Shown: positions 9,601 to 17,121 of the stretch, one piece after another
How the letters are laid out: every line of letters begins with the position of its first letter
Position numbering within the stretch: the stretch's first letter is position 1
Source of the DNA: JBGQOJ01 sp052119585
Lineage (GTDB): Bacteria > Pseudomonadota > Alphaproteobacteria > Rhodobacterales > Rhodobacteraceae
Reading direction: 5' to 3'
Assembly (NCBI RefSeq): GCF_052119585.1
Contig: NZ_JBGQOJ010000001.1
Location: forward strand, 124,001 to 188,000
Length of the DNA: 64,000 bases
Notes under the pieces: model-generated
Seen by the model: the letters and a program-made list of their open reading frames with translations, nothing else
The model's database searches: none
What the model was told of the DNA's origin: nothing
Made by a program: the position numbers and the translations under genes

Positions 9601-9961
9601 TATGGACAAAACCGAAGCCACAGCAGAGGCCGCGCAAATCCTTGTCGACCTTGGCTTTACCATCACCGCCACCCGTGGCACCGCGTCGTTCCTGGCGGAG
9701 CACAACGTCACAGCCGAAGTGGTGAACAAGGTCTACGAAGGCCGCCCGAACATCGTCGACCAGATGAAAGATCACCAGATCGCGCTGGTCTTCAACACCA
9801 CCGAAGGCACGCAAGCCGTCGAAGACAGCCGCGACATCCGCGCGGTCGCCCTCTACGATAAAATCCCCTACTTCACCACCGCCGCAGCCTCTCACGCCGC
9901 AGCACTGGCGATGCGCGAAGAGCGCGAAGGCGAAGTCGGCGTGCGGGCCTTGCAGGGGTAA
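6629..9961 (+). CDS. carB: carbamoyl-phosphate synthase large subunit
   Basis: The 1110-residue protein makes carbamoyl phosphate for arginine and pyrimidines using ammonia from CarA. It has the two duplicated synthetase halves: the first begins [20 protein letters not shown], the second [20 protein letters not shown] at about residue 575. Each half has an ATP-grasp domain ending in [17 protein letters not shown] or [17 protein letters not shown]. The last 150 residues form the MGS-like regulatory domain. The ATG at 6629 has GGGGA eight bases upstream. carA is not adjacent, as in other Rhodobacterales. Confidence 0.98.
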   Translation: [1110 protein letters not shown]

Positions 9962-9979
9962 GGCTGCGCCCTGCCCACC

Positions 9980-10708
9980 TCAACGCGACAGATAATTCGC
10001 GATGCGCGGGTCTTCGGTAAAGTCTGAATAGTTGAACTCCAGCTTGACGTTCCGCTCGTCTCCGACCGCGAAAACAGAATGTTCCGCCAGCCGAAACCGC
10101 CAGGTTTCCCGGCTGGCGGGCATCTCGCTTTTGATCGCTCCGCAGGTCATCACCGCGACATTTGCGCCCCGGTCCCGCGCACGAACCGATGGATACCGGA
10201 TCGCTTCGCATCCCTCGGCCCGCGCATATTCCGCCAGTTGATTGGCCAAAGTGTAATCCACAGGGTCAAACAGCCCCGGATTGTCGCAATGGGGTAGCCT
10301 CCCGACATCCAGTCCACGCGCGGTTTCGAAGTCCAGCGAAAACGCCGTCATCTCCTGAACTGTCAGCGGAAAACGGGTCACCGGACTTTCGACAAAGAAC
10401 AGCAGCTTGTAAAAGGCCATTTCCGCCGCTGCCGTTTCGATTTTTTCCGCCGTATAAAGAACGCCCGCGCTTGCGCCTTTGCGCCGAAATCTCGATGCCT
10501 GCCGCGCCCGATACCGGAAGGGCGTAAAGAACAGCCAGTGCAGGTTGCGGCATTCTTCGGGAATCGGTGGCTTGGTCTCGTCCAGCAGCTCCTCCAGCAA
10601 GGTCTGCTCATCAAGGGAATCGACAAGTTTCATCGTCGAAACCCGATGTTGCGCTTCGGCAAAGCGCCAGACGCGCCCCCCTAAAGGTGACAGGTCAAAT
10701 CGGGGCAC
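9980..10708 (-). CDS. RES-domain toxin of an Xre-RES pair
   Basis: The 242-residue protein matches the RES family: VWRFAEAQHRVSTMKLVD, then TPFRYRARQASRF with arginines at 65 and 67, then GVLYTAEKIETAAAEMAFYKLLFF with conserved Tyr85 and glutamates. Characterised RES toxins cleave or transfer ADP-ribose from NAD+ and stop growth. The start is GTG at 10708; it is kept because the N-terminal residues before M26 are themselves family-conserved. It overlaps the antitoxin gene by 14 bases. The gene looks intact. Confidence 0.88.
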   Translation of the reverse strand: MPRFDLSPLGGRVWRFAEAQHRVSTMKLVDSLDEQTLLEELLDETKPPIPEECRNLHWLFFTPFRYRARQASRFRRKGASAGVLYTAEKIETAAAEMAFYKLLFFVESPVTRFPLTVQEMTAFSLDFETARGLDVGRLPHCDNPGLFDPVDYTLANQLAEYARAEGCEAIRYPSVRARDRGANVAVMTCGAIKSEMPASRETWRFRLAEHSVFAVGDERNVKLEFNYSDFTEDPRIANYLSR

Positions 10709-11075
10709 GGCGTTGATCCAGATATTCCAGAACCGTGACCAGCCCGTCGATCCGCTTCATCGCAGTCAAAGGCACCTCTCCGATCGCGGTATTCGGGTTC
10801 CGCAACCACGAGGCCGCCGTCTCATGGTCCCCGCCGACAATAGCGTCCAATGACCTGAAAACCCGCAGGAACAGCTTGGCAAGCTCCTGCTTCTTGGGGT
10901 CCGGCGGCAAAGGCGCTCCATGCCGCGCCATATTCGAGATCGTCGGCGGCGACAGCCCCACAACCGCCCCCAGTTCTGCCTGCGTCATCTTCATCAAGCG
11001 GGCCGCGTTCAGCGCGGCCTTGGACAGAACCGATGCCGCTGACACCGCGTCGGGTCTGGACGAATTGATCGACAT
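10695..11075 (-). CDS. Xre/MbcA/ParS-type antitoxin
   Basis: The 126-residue protein has a helix-turn-helix at residues 30-52 (MTQAELGAVVGLSPPTISNM) and a C-terminal DUF2384 toxin-binding region with AASWLRNPNTAIGEVPLTAMKR and GLVTVLEYLDQ. This layout is typical of antitoxins that neutralise RES toxins and repress their own promoter. The ATG at 11075 has AAGGA nine bases upstream. It precedes and overlaps the toxin gene in the usual antitoxin-first order. Confidence 0.9.
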   Translation of the reverse strand: MSINSSRPDAVSAASVLSKAALNAARLMKMTQAELGAVVGLSPPTISNMARHGAPLPPDPKKQELAKLFLRVFRSLDAIVGGDHETAASWLRNPNTAIGEVPLTAMKRIDGLVTVLEYLDQRRAPI

Positions 11076-11121
11076 GGCAGTCTTTCCTTATGGCGCTACG
11101 GGCTTCACAGCCAGTATTCAC

Positions 11122-11133
11122 ATAAGAACTTAT
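11122..11133. promoter_or_regulatory. inverted repeat upstream of the toxin-antitoxin operon
   Basis: ATAAG-AA-CTTAT lies 47 bases before the antitoxin ATG in an AT-rich stretch. It is the right place and size for an operator bound by the HTH antitoxin. Confidence 0.4.
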
Positions 11134-11268
11134 TACCACATTAATTCCCAGGAGAATAGCCCACCCCGTGATCTCGCCGAACGCCGGTTCGTTGTTGCCC
11201 CGCTCCGCCGCACTGGCGGGCCTGCGATATCACCTCGGCAGGTTTCAGGATCTAATCCTTGCCGGCGC

Positions 11269-11571
11269 CTACCCCATCAAGACCTTCTTGCGCTCCTCGT
11301 ATTCCTTGGCGTCCATCTCGCCCTTGGCAAACCGCAAGTTCAGCGCCTCCAGCGCGGCGCTGCTCTGCCGCTGGGTCATCGTCACCCCAAGCGAGCGCAG
11401 CAGCGCAACAATGCCGATCCCCAACAGGATCAGCACCGCCAACCAGACCAGCGGCCCGATCACCATGCCGAAACCGTCATAGCCCATATGCGGGTGGTCG
11501 TAACCCTGCGCCCACGCAGGGGCCGCAGCAGCCATCAACGCGCTCGCCCCACCGATCCGAAGATAAGACAT
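11269..11571 (-). CDS. SHOCT-domain membrane protein
   Basis: The 100-residue protein has a signal-like N-terminus ending APAWAQ near residue 22, a membrane segment at about 37-60 (VIGPLVWLAVLILLGIGIVALL), and a C-terminal SHOCT motif at 72-98 (ALEALNLRFAKGEMDAKEYEERKKVL). SHOCT motifs are short oligomerisation modules of uncertain role. The ATG at 11571 lies 10 bases after GGAGG; the ATG two codons earlier (11577) has only four bases of spacing and is the alternative. Confidence 0.8.
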   Translation of the reverse strand: MSYLRIGGASALMAAAAPAWAQGYDHPHMGYDGFGMVIGPLVWLAVLILLGIGIVALLRSLGVTMTQRQSSAALEALNLRFAKGEMDAKEYEERKKVLMG

Positions 11572-11722
11572 ATCCATGCATCCTCCATCACTTCGCCGCC
11601 CGAAAGACCGGGCGACCAATGCGCCACACCTTATCCCCGAATGGCGTCTTCCGCGTTGACCCCCGTCAATTCGCCGCGCCGTCCGATCGCTATGATAGGC
11701 GCACCCATTGGCGGAGACGACC

Positions 11723-12298
11723 ATGCCCCACACGAAGAAAACATACCCGACAACCGTTCTCGAAATGCCCGAAGCCGTCGGCGTGTTCGACAGCGCCGAG
11801 GCGCTTCAGGCCGCCATATATGACCTACGCATGTCCGGCTTCCGGCGCGACGAAATCAGCCTTCTTGGCGAAAAGGCCGCAATGGAAGAGAAACTCGGCA
11901 GCGCCTATTGGCAGGCCAGGGAACTAGAGGATAACCCCGAAGCACCAAGGGCCACCTTTGTCTCGGAAGAGGCCATCGGCGAACTGGAAGGCGCGATCAT
12001 CGGCGGGTTCTTTTTCCTCGGGTCTGCCATCGCCATGACCGCGATGCTGACGCCCCTCAGCACCCTCGCGGCCTCGATAGCGGCGATTGCCGTCGGGGGC
12101 GGCCCTGCCGCAGTGATCGGAACGCTGCTGGCGCGACGCGTAGGGCAACAGCACAACGACTATTACGAACGGCAAATCCGCAACGGTGGCATCCTGCTAT
12201 GGGTGCGCACCCGCGACAAGGAACACGAGGATATGGCCGTCAAGATACTGCACGGCCACTCCGGCCGCGACGTGCATGTTCACGGATGGAGCGAATAA
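11723..12298 (+). CDS. conserved membrane protein with a glycine-rich hydrophobic core, function unknown
   Basis: The 191-residue protein has a soluble N-terminal region with an alternating fold (AVGVFDSAEALQAAIYDL, FRRDEISLLGEK). Two adjoining membrane segments follow at about 88-112 (GAIIGGFFFLGSAIAMTAML) and 116-138 (AASIAAIAVGGGPAAVIGTLL). The C-terminal part (GGILLWVRTRDKEHEDMAVKIL) resembles the first half and may be a second ferredoxin-like repeat. Such proteins are annotated only as hypothetical. The ATG at 11723 has GGAG six bases upstream. It is transcribed away from the SHOCT gene. Confidence 0.75.
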   Translation: MPHTKKTYPTTVLEMPEAVGVFDSAEALQAAIYDLRMSGFRRDEISLLGEKAAMEEKLGSAYWQARELEDNPEAPRATFVSEEAIGELEGAIIGGFFFLGSAIAMTAMLTPLSTLAASIAAIAVGGGPAAVIGTLLARRVGQQHNDYYERQIRNGGILLWVRTRDKEHEDMAVKILHGHSGRDVHVHGWSE

Positions 12299-12307
12299 AA
12301 CGCCGCC

Positions 12308-12763
12308 TCAGGTCGCTTCGTCTTCCAGATGCAGCTTCATGTCGATCAGAACATGCTGCAATTCCAGCGTCTCGCGCAGCAGGCGTTTCGCCTCGTTGAT
12401 CGAGATCACGCCGTCCTGAATGCTTTCGTTGTATTCGGCCATCAGCATCGCGAACCGCTGGCTTAGCGCCACAACGTCAGAATTCACGCCGCCCCGTCTG
12501 GTGTTCTTGCGGTCCTGATCATGCGACAGGGTTATCCCCCGCATGTCGGCCAAGGCGCTGGTAACATGTGGAAATCGCGCCGCCTCTTCTAACGCGGCAA
12601 CCGCGTCGATCGGCATGAAACGGTCCGCATGTTCAACCGCATCGGAATAATACCGCCCCAGCGTCGCCTTTGACTTTCCGGTCAAGGCACAGGCCGCTTC
12701 CAGCCCGACATCCTTGACCAGTGCCTCGGTATGCTTTTTCAAATAGTTACCCGCAGAACCCAT
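12308..12763 (-). CDS. putative helix-turn-helix protein
   Basis: The 151-residue protein has a likely HTH at about residues 18-45 (DVGLEAACALTGKSKATLGRYY), in the style of phage-type regulators. It is followed by LPIDAVAALEEAAR-like helices and a charged C-terminal helix ending KLHLEDEAT. I do not recognise a named family, so regulator is an inference from the HTH. The ATG at 12763 has AAAGG seven bases upstream. A start 20 codons earlier has none. It faces away from the structured region before tdk. Confidence 0.65.
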   Translation of the reverse strand: MGSAGNYLKKHTEALVKDVGLEAACALTGKSKATLGRYYSDAVEHADRFMPIDAVAALEEAARFPHVTSALADMRGITLSHDQDRKNTRRGGVNSDVVALSQRFAMLMAEYNESIQDGVISINEAKRLLRETLELQHVLIDMKLHLEDEAT

Positions 12764-12927
12764 TTCTTGACCTTTAATATGCCTCTCGATCACGCGAGGG
12801 GAATTATCATGCCCTTTTCCCATTAATGCGATGGTAAGGATTTGTCATTTATAAAAGGTGGCAATAGTGCGTCACAGTAGTGAGTGGTCGGTCTCCCGTT
12901 GCCGATTTTAGTAGGGTTCGTCGTTAA

Positions 12928-12950
12928 CCTGATGTTGCGGGGACATCAGG
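12928..12950. repeat. hairpin CCTGATGT / ACATCAGG
   Basis: A perfect eight-base stem with a seven-base loop (TGCGGGG). It sits 178 bases before tdk and is followed by GCCGGAATTTT. Confidence 0.6.
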
Positions 12951-13005
12951 GCCGGAATTTTCGTGCAGTGCTGCGGCGGACCCAATCAATGTATTTAATC
13001 GGTTC

Positions 13006-13048
13006 GAGAGACCTGAACATGCGAAGTACAAGCCTGTTCGGGTCTCTC
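13006..13048. repeat. 13-base-pair hairpin between the HTH gene and tdk
   Basis: The arms GAGAGACCTGAAC and GTTCGGGTCTCTC pair over 13 positions with a single G-U wobble on the + strand transcript, around a 17-base loop. It could be a 5' leader element of tdk or part of an independent small RNA. Confidence 0.6.
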
Positions 13049-13137
13049 AGTGTTTCACCGTTAACGACTGCCGGAAAGGCACCGCGTTATTCCGAACAGC
13101 CACTTGATCCCGCATTGCGGCGCGGCTAGCAAGCAGC

Positions 13138-13719
13138 ATGGCAAAATTGTATTTCCACTACTCGACGATGAACGCGGGAAAATCGACGATCCTGCTACAG
13201 GCGTCGCATAACTACCGCGAACGCGGAATGAACACCTATCTGATCACCGCGCAATTCGACGGCCGCGCGGGACAGGGAAAAATCGCCTCGCGCATCGGAA
13301 TCGGCGACGCGGCAGACACCTTCGCATCCGGTGAAGACCTGTTCGCAATAATCGCAGCGCGGCTGGCCCTTGGCCCCTGCGCCTGCGTGTTCATCGACGA
13401 GGCGCAGTTTCTGGAAAAAACCCAAGTCTGGCAACTCGCCCGCGCCGTCGACGACCTCAAGGTGCCGGTGATGTGCTACGGCCTTCGCGTTGATTTCATG
13501 GGAGAATTATTTCCCGGTTCAGCCGCACTTCTGGCGCTATCGGACGAGTTGAGAGAGGTGCGCACGATATGCCACTGCGGCAAAAAGGCCACGATGGTAG
13601 TCCGAAAGGCGGTAAATGGCACCGTCCTGAAGGACGGCGCACAGGTCGAAATCGGCGGCAACGACCGTTATGTGTCGCTGTGCCGCCCCCACTGGAGAGA
13701 GGCCGTCGGCGACCGTTAG
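13138..13719 (+). CDS. tdk: thymidine kinase
   Basis: The 193-residue protein phosphorylates thymidine in the salvage pathway. It has the P-loop MNAGKST at residues 11-17, the FIDEAQFL Walker B segment, the lasso-region tail with CHCGKKA and CRPHW supplying zinc-binding cysteines, and the type II TK length. The ribosome site before the ATG is poor. The leader holds the hairpins described above. Confidence 0.95.
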   Translation: MAKLYFHYSTMNAGKSTILLQASHNYRERGMNTYLITAQFDGRAGQGKIASRIGIGDAADTFASGEDLFAIIAARLALGPCACVFIDEAQFLEKTQVWQLARAVDDLKVPVMCYGLRVDFMGELFPGSAALLALSDELREVRTICHCGKKATMVVRKAVNGTVLKDGAQVEIGGNDRYVSLCRPHWREAVGDR

Positions 13720-13733
13720 GCAGCCCTTCGGCC

Positions 13734-13758
13734 TTCTTTGTTCTTCAAATATCCGCGC
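13734..13758 (+). repeat. interspersed repeat, unit A
   Basis: TTCTTTGTTCT, two bases, AAATATCC then CGCG. The same pattern appears inverted at 29949-29975. Placed just after the tdk stop. Confidence 0.55.
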
Positions 13759-13786
13759 CGCAGGCGAAACTTTTCAGAAAGTTTTT

Positions 13787-13821
13787 TGCGCTTCGCGCGA
13801 GAGTATTTGGACCGAGAAGAA
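13787..13821 (+). repeat. interspersed repeat, unit B
   Basis: TGCGCTTCGCGCGAGAG followed by TATTTGGACCGAGAAGA. The same sequence is inverted at 29986-30019 and its second half forms the palindrome at 33016-33065. Confidence 0.6.
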
Positions 13822-13837
13822 CGGGAAAGATCCGCCC

Positions 13838-14794
13838 TCAAACGGCATTCGGCAAAGGTTGCCCGTTAAAGAATGCCTTCAGATTGTCTACCGCCATCAA
13901 CCCCATCGACACCCGCACCTCGAGTGCTGCCGTGCCCAGATGAGGCAGCAGAACCACATTTTCCAGGGCGCGCAGCGCATCAGGGACAATCGGTTCCTTC
14001 TCGTAGACATCCAGCCCCGCACCGGCGATTTGCCCCGCCTGCAAGGCTGAGATCAAAGCAGCCTCGTCCACAACGTCGCCGCGCGCGATGTTCACCAGAA
14101 AAGCTGTCGGCTTCATCGCGGCAAGGGCGTCCGCGTCGATGATGTGGCGCGTTGCGGCGCCCCCCGGCACAGCGACAACCACAATATCGGCGGCAGCCAT
14201 TACGTCGCGCAATGTCGCCAGCTGCCGGGCCGGCGCCCCTGCATCGGCAACTGCCGAGCGGTTGTAGAACACCACATCCATGTCAAAGCCGAAGTGGCAG
14301 CGCTTGGCGATTGCCTTGCCGATGCGCCCCATTCCGATGATGCCGACGGTTTTCCCCGTCACATGCAGGCCCAGCATCTGGGTCGGATGCCACCCGTCCC
14401 ACACCCCGGCGCGCACCATCCGCTCCCCTTCGCCAGCGCGCCGCGCCGCCATCAGGATCAGCGTCATCGCGGTGTCCGCCGTCGCGTCGGTCACAGCCCC
14501 CGGTGTGTTGGATACCACAATGCCCTTTGCCGCAGCGGCCGCGACATCGATGTGGTTATGACCCACGCCGAAATTCGCCAACAGCTTGCACTGCGGGGCG
14601 TTCACCGCCTCGAATGCTTGCGCCGTAAAGGGATCGCCCAGAGTTGGAAGCACGGCATCATATTCCGTGAGGGCGGCGGTCACCTCTGCGGATGTCATCG
14701 GTGCGGTATCGTCCCGGACCGTGATGTCGAACGCAGCGCGTGCTGCATCCAGCACCGCATCGGGCAATTTGCGCGTAATAAGAACACTGGGCAT
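13838..14794 (-). CDS. D-isomer-specific 2-hydroxyacid dehydrogenase
   Basis: The 318-residue NAD(P)-dependent oxidoreductase has the Rossmann motif VGIIGMGRIGKAIAKR at about 148-163, the substrate-binding NFGVGHNHIDV, the catalytic arginine in NIARGDVVDE, a glutamate in DVYEKEP, and a histidine in LLPHLGTA. This is the glyoxylate/hydroxypyruvate reductase group, but the substrate is not certain. The ATG at 14794 has GGAAGGA seven bases upstream. It overlaps the csaA stop by one base (TGATG), so it is likely coupled with csaA and proC. Confidence 0.9.
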   Translation of the reverse strand: MPSVLITRKLPDAVLDAARAAFDITVRDDTAPMTSAEVTAALTEYDAVLPTLGDPFTAQAFEAVNAPQCKLLANFGVGHNHIDVAAAAAKGIVVSNTPGAVTDATADTAMTLILMAARRAGEGERMVRAGVWDGWHPTQMLGLHVTGKTVGIIGMGRIGKAIAKRCHFGFDMDVVFYNRSAVADAGAPARQLATLRDVMAAADIVVVAVPGGAATRHIIDADALAAMKPTAFLVNIARGDVVDEAALISALQAGQIAGAGLDVYEKEPIVPDALRALENVVLLPHLGTAALEVRVSMGLMAVDNLKAFFNGQPLPNAV

Positions 14795-15129
14795 CAAAAC
14801 ATCCTTCCGCCAATCGGCACATCTTTGTCGGGGGTCAGAAGCACGACCTCTCCGGTTTCATCGGGAATGCCCAGCACCAGAACCTCGGACATGAATTTGC
14901 CGATCTGGCGGGGCGGGAAATTGACCACGGCAAGCACCTGTTTCCCGATCAGGTCTTCGGGCCGGTAATGTTCGGTGATCTGGGCAGAGCTTTTTTTTTC
15001 ACCGATCTCGCCGCCGAAATCGACACGCAGTTTGATCGCGGGCTTGCGTGCCTCGGGAAAGGGCTCTGCCTGCACAATCCGGCCAACACGGACGTCGACC
15101 GCCTCGAAGTCGTTGTAGCCTATCGTCAT
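14794..15129 (-). CDS. csaA: CsaA-type tRNA-binding domain protein
   Basis: The 111-residue protein is a single OB-fold tRNA-binding domain: FEAVDVRVGRIVQAEPFPEARKPA, KKSSAQITEHY, and NFPPRQIGKFMSEVLVLG. CsaA homologues bind tRNA and have been called export chaperones in Bacillus, but their role in alphaproteobacteria is not established. It overlaps proC by four bases (ATGA) and the dehydrogenase by one base. Confidence 0.92.
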   Translation of the reverse strand: MTIGYNDFEAVDVRVGRIVQAEPFPEARKPAIKLRVDFGGEIGEKKSSAQITEHYRPEDLIGKQVLAVVNFPPRQIGKFMSEVLVLGIPDETGEVVLLTPDKDVPIGGRMF

Positions 15130-15938
15130 TTCCCCAGCTCCCGGCTGCGGTCTGCCGCCGCTTTGACCGCGCGGTTCAGCAGCGCAGGAAATCCGTTCTC
15201 GGGGTCCATCAGCACCTCCAGCGCCGCTTGCGTCGTGCCGTTCGGGCTGGTGACATTGACCCGCAGTGTGCCCGGGTCCTCGTCCGATGCTTCGGCAAGC
15301 GCGCCTGCGCCCGCAACGGTTGCCTTGGCCAGCTGCATCGCCAGCGCCTCTGGCAGGCCTTGCGCCACGCCAGCGGCCGCCATCGTTTCGATCATATGGA
15401 ACACATAGGCGGGGCCGGACCCCGACACGCCGGTGACCGCGTCGATCTGGCCCTCGTTTTCCAGCCGCACCACCTGCCCCACCGCCCGCAACAGGGCCTC
15501 GGCCAGTTCCATCTGTGTTTCGGTTGTGTTGTTGTTGCCGATGATCGCCGTGATCCCGCGCGATATGGCGGCAGGGGTGTTCGGCATGGCGCGGATAATC
15601 GGCGTCTTTGCACCCAGCACGTCTTCGTAATAAGCGATGGATGTGCCGGCAGCCACCGACAGGAACAGCGTGTTGCTGTTGCCCATCGCGGCCAGCGTTG
15701 GCAGGGCCTCGGCCATCATCTGGGGTTTGACAGCAATCAACACAATCGCGGGGCTTTCGGGCAGGTCGACATTCAGGTGCACGCCCTGCGCACGCAACCA
15801 GTCGCTTGGGTAAGGGTCAAGAACCCAGACAGACGCGGCAGGCAACCCGCCGGCCAACCACCCCTGAAGCATGGCCGACCCCATCTTTCCACACCCCAAA
15901 AGCACCAGGCCGCGGTCGCGTACGTCGTTCATGTCCAT
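15126..15938 (-). CDS. proC: pyrroline-5-carboxylate reductase
   Basis: The 270-residue enzyme reduces P5C to proline with NAD(P)H. It shows LVLLGCGKMGSAMLQGW at the N-terminus, VKPQMMAEAL, the RAMPNTPA segment, and the signature VTGVSGSGPAYVFHMIE. The ATG at 15938 has GGGGGA six bases upstream; an in-frame ATG two codons later is also possible. First gene of the proC-csaA-dehydrogenase set. Confidence 0.96.
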   Translation of the reverse strand: MDMNDVRDRGLVLLGCGKMGSAMLQGWLAGGLPAASVWVLDPYPSDWLRAQGVHLNVDLPESPAIVLIAVKPQMMAEALPTLAAMGNSNTLFLSVAAGTSIAYYEDVLGAKTPIIRAMPNTPAAISRGITAIIGNNNTTETQMELAEALLRAVGQVVRLENEGQIDAVTGVSGSGPAYVFHMIETMAAAGVAQGLPEALAMQLAKATVAGAGALAEASDEDPGTLRVNVTSPNGTTQAALEVLMDPENGFPALLNRAVKAAADRSRELGK

Positions 15939-15969
15939 GTCATATCCCCCGATTTAAATCGGGGACAGA

Positions 15970-16473
15970 CTATGCGCGCCCGTAGGCCTCTGCAATGGCG
16001 ACCTGCATCGCATCCGCAACCGATTGATCGCCCCAGTTCACCAATTGGAACGCGGGGTAGTAGCGCTCGGCGGCACTGACGGCGGCGTTGATCATCGTGT
16101 CGATCTGCTCTGGTCCGGCAATCTGCCCCCCGGCAAGAACCAGACCATAGCGATAGACCATCAACTTATGTGCGCCCCAATAGGTGAACGCCCCTGCCCA
16201 AAGCTGGTCATTGACCGCGTTCAGCGCCTCGTAAAGCTTGGGCAACTTATCCTCTGGCGGTTCCATTTCGAAGGTGCAAATCAGGCGCAAGGTCTCGTCG
16301 TAGCCGGACCATGCCAGCGTGATCGAATAAGTGCGCCACTGACCTTCGACAGCCATGGCGATCTGGTCATCGGCCACACGGTCAAAGTCCCACTCGTGGT
16401 GCTCGGCGATATGTTCGACGATGTCGATAGGGTGAAGATCTTCGGTCTCGAGATACTGCTCTGAAAGGGCCAT
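15970..16473 (-). CDS. YbjN domain-containing protein
   Basis: The 167-residue protein has the type III secretion chaperone-like YbjN fold: DIVEHIAEHHEWDFDRVADDQ, YSITLAWSGYDETLRLICTFEM, KLPKLYEALNAVNDQLWAGAFTY. The family is linked to motility and stress effects in E. coli when over-produced, but its biochemical role is unknown. It stands 31 bases upstream of proC on the same strand and may share its transcript. Confidence 0.85.
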   Translation of the reverse strand: MALSEQYLETEDLHPIDIVEHIAEHHEWDFDRVADDQIAMAVEGQWRTYSITLAWSGYDETLRLICTFEMEPPEDKLPKLYEALNAVNDQLWAGAFTYWGAHKLMVYRYGLVLAGGQIAGPEQIDTMINAAVSAAERYYPAFQLVNWGDQSVADAMQVAIAEAYGRA

Positions 16474-16775
16474 GCCTGCCTCGTTCTTTGTGCAGCGTCA
16501 GATGGGAAAGTGTCCACCATAGCTGGGTGCATCTACAAGAACCATGTAAAACCATTCTGGCTCTTACTAGATATGGTGTGCCTAAAGCGCGTTTCTGTAA
16601 AGGGGGTTTTTAAAGTTGTGCACAGGAAATCACCGCAAAAGCAGAGTTATCCAGTGGTTTCTGCCGCATAGGCCGCACCAGCGGCAATCAGGCAGCAGCA
16701 CATTGGCCGCACATAGAATGAAAGAACGCGCCACATAGGGCGCGTTCTTTGCGGAATATCGCAGTCTGATAAGGC
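16474..16775. other. 302-base intergenic region
   Basis: No gene is seen. It separates ybjN and ubiK, both on the minus strand. It contains the ubiK terminator at 16721-16750 and, nearer ybjN, a GC-poor stretch that probably carries the ybjN promoter. Confidence 0.6.
16721..16750 (-). terminator. terminator of ubiK
   Basis: A perfect 12-base stem AAAGAACGCGCC / GGCGCGTTCTTT with a six-base loop, 26 bases after the ubiK stop. The terminal TTCTTT is part of the stem. Confidence 0.75.
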
Positions 16776-17027
16776 TCAGGCTTTTTTGTCGGACGCCTCA
16801 AGCGCATCCAGACGCGCCCTCAGCGCTTCGTTTTCTTCGCGGGCCTTCTGCGCCATCGCGCGCACCGCGTCGAATTCTTCGCGCGTGACGAAATCCCGGT
16901 CAGCAAGCCAGCGGTCAACCCAGCTTTTCATCGCGTTCTCGGCCTCATCCTTGGCCCCCTGGGCCACGCCCATCGCGTTGGTCATCAGCTTGGAAATGTC
17001 ATCGAATACTTTATTGCGGCTTTGCAT
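16776..17027 (-). CDS. ubiK: accessory factor UbiK family protein
   Basis: The 83-residue protein has the BMFP layout: an amphipathic N-terminal helix (KVFDDISKLMTNAMGVAQG), a middle region with WVDRWLADRDFVTREEFDAVR, and a C-terminal coiled coil (AQKAREENEALRARLDALE). UbiK helps assemble the aerobic ubiquinone biosynthesis complex at the membrane. The ATG at 17027 has GGAGG five bases upstream and is preferred over the ATG at 17042. Confidence 0.9.
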   Translation of the reverse strand: MQSRNKVFDDISKLMTNAMGVAQGAKDEAENAMKSWVDRWLADRDFVTREEFDAVRAMAQKAREENEALRARLDALEASDKKA

Positions 17028-17121
17028 CGCGGCCTCCGGCATTGCGTTTGACCCCTATATGGGCCCGATCCGCCGAAATCTCAAGGTTGACTTCGACGCA
17101 GGGTGGTGGCCCAAAGGCGGC

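Larger units (their letters stand above)
12764..13137. other. 374-base gene-free region with two strong hairpins
   Basis: No convincing gene is visible; the one open frame (12884-13129, +) has atypical composition and no ribosome site. Two stable hairpins occur at 12928-12950 and 13006-13048. Neither is followed by a T run, so they do not look like terminators. Confidence 0.6.

Noticed and set aside
12884..13129. 81-codon frame before tdk
   Set aside because: No ribosome site, no family likeness, and it runs through both hairpins.
16616..16655. Two DnaA-box-like sequences (TTGTGCACA and TTATCCAGT)
   Set aside because: Each differs from the consensus, there is no cluster or AT-rich unwinding region, and the genes around are not those seen at a Rhodobacterales origin.
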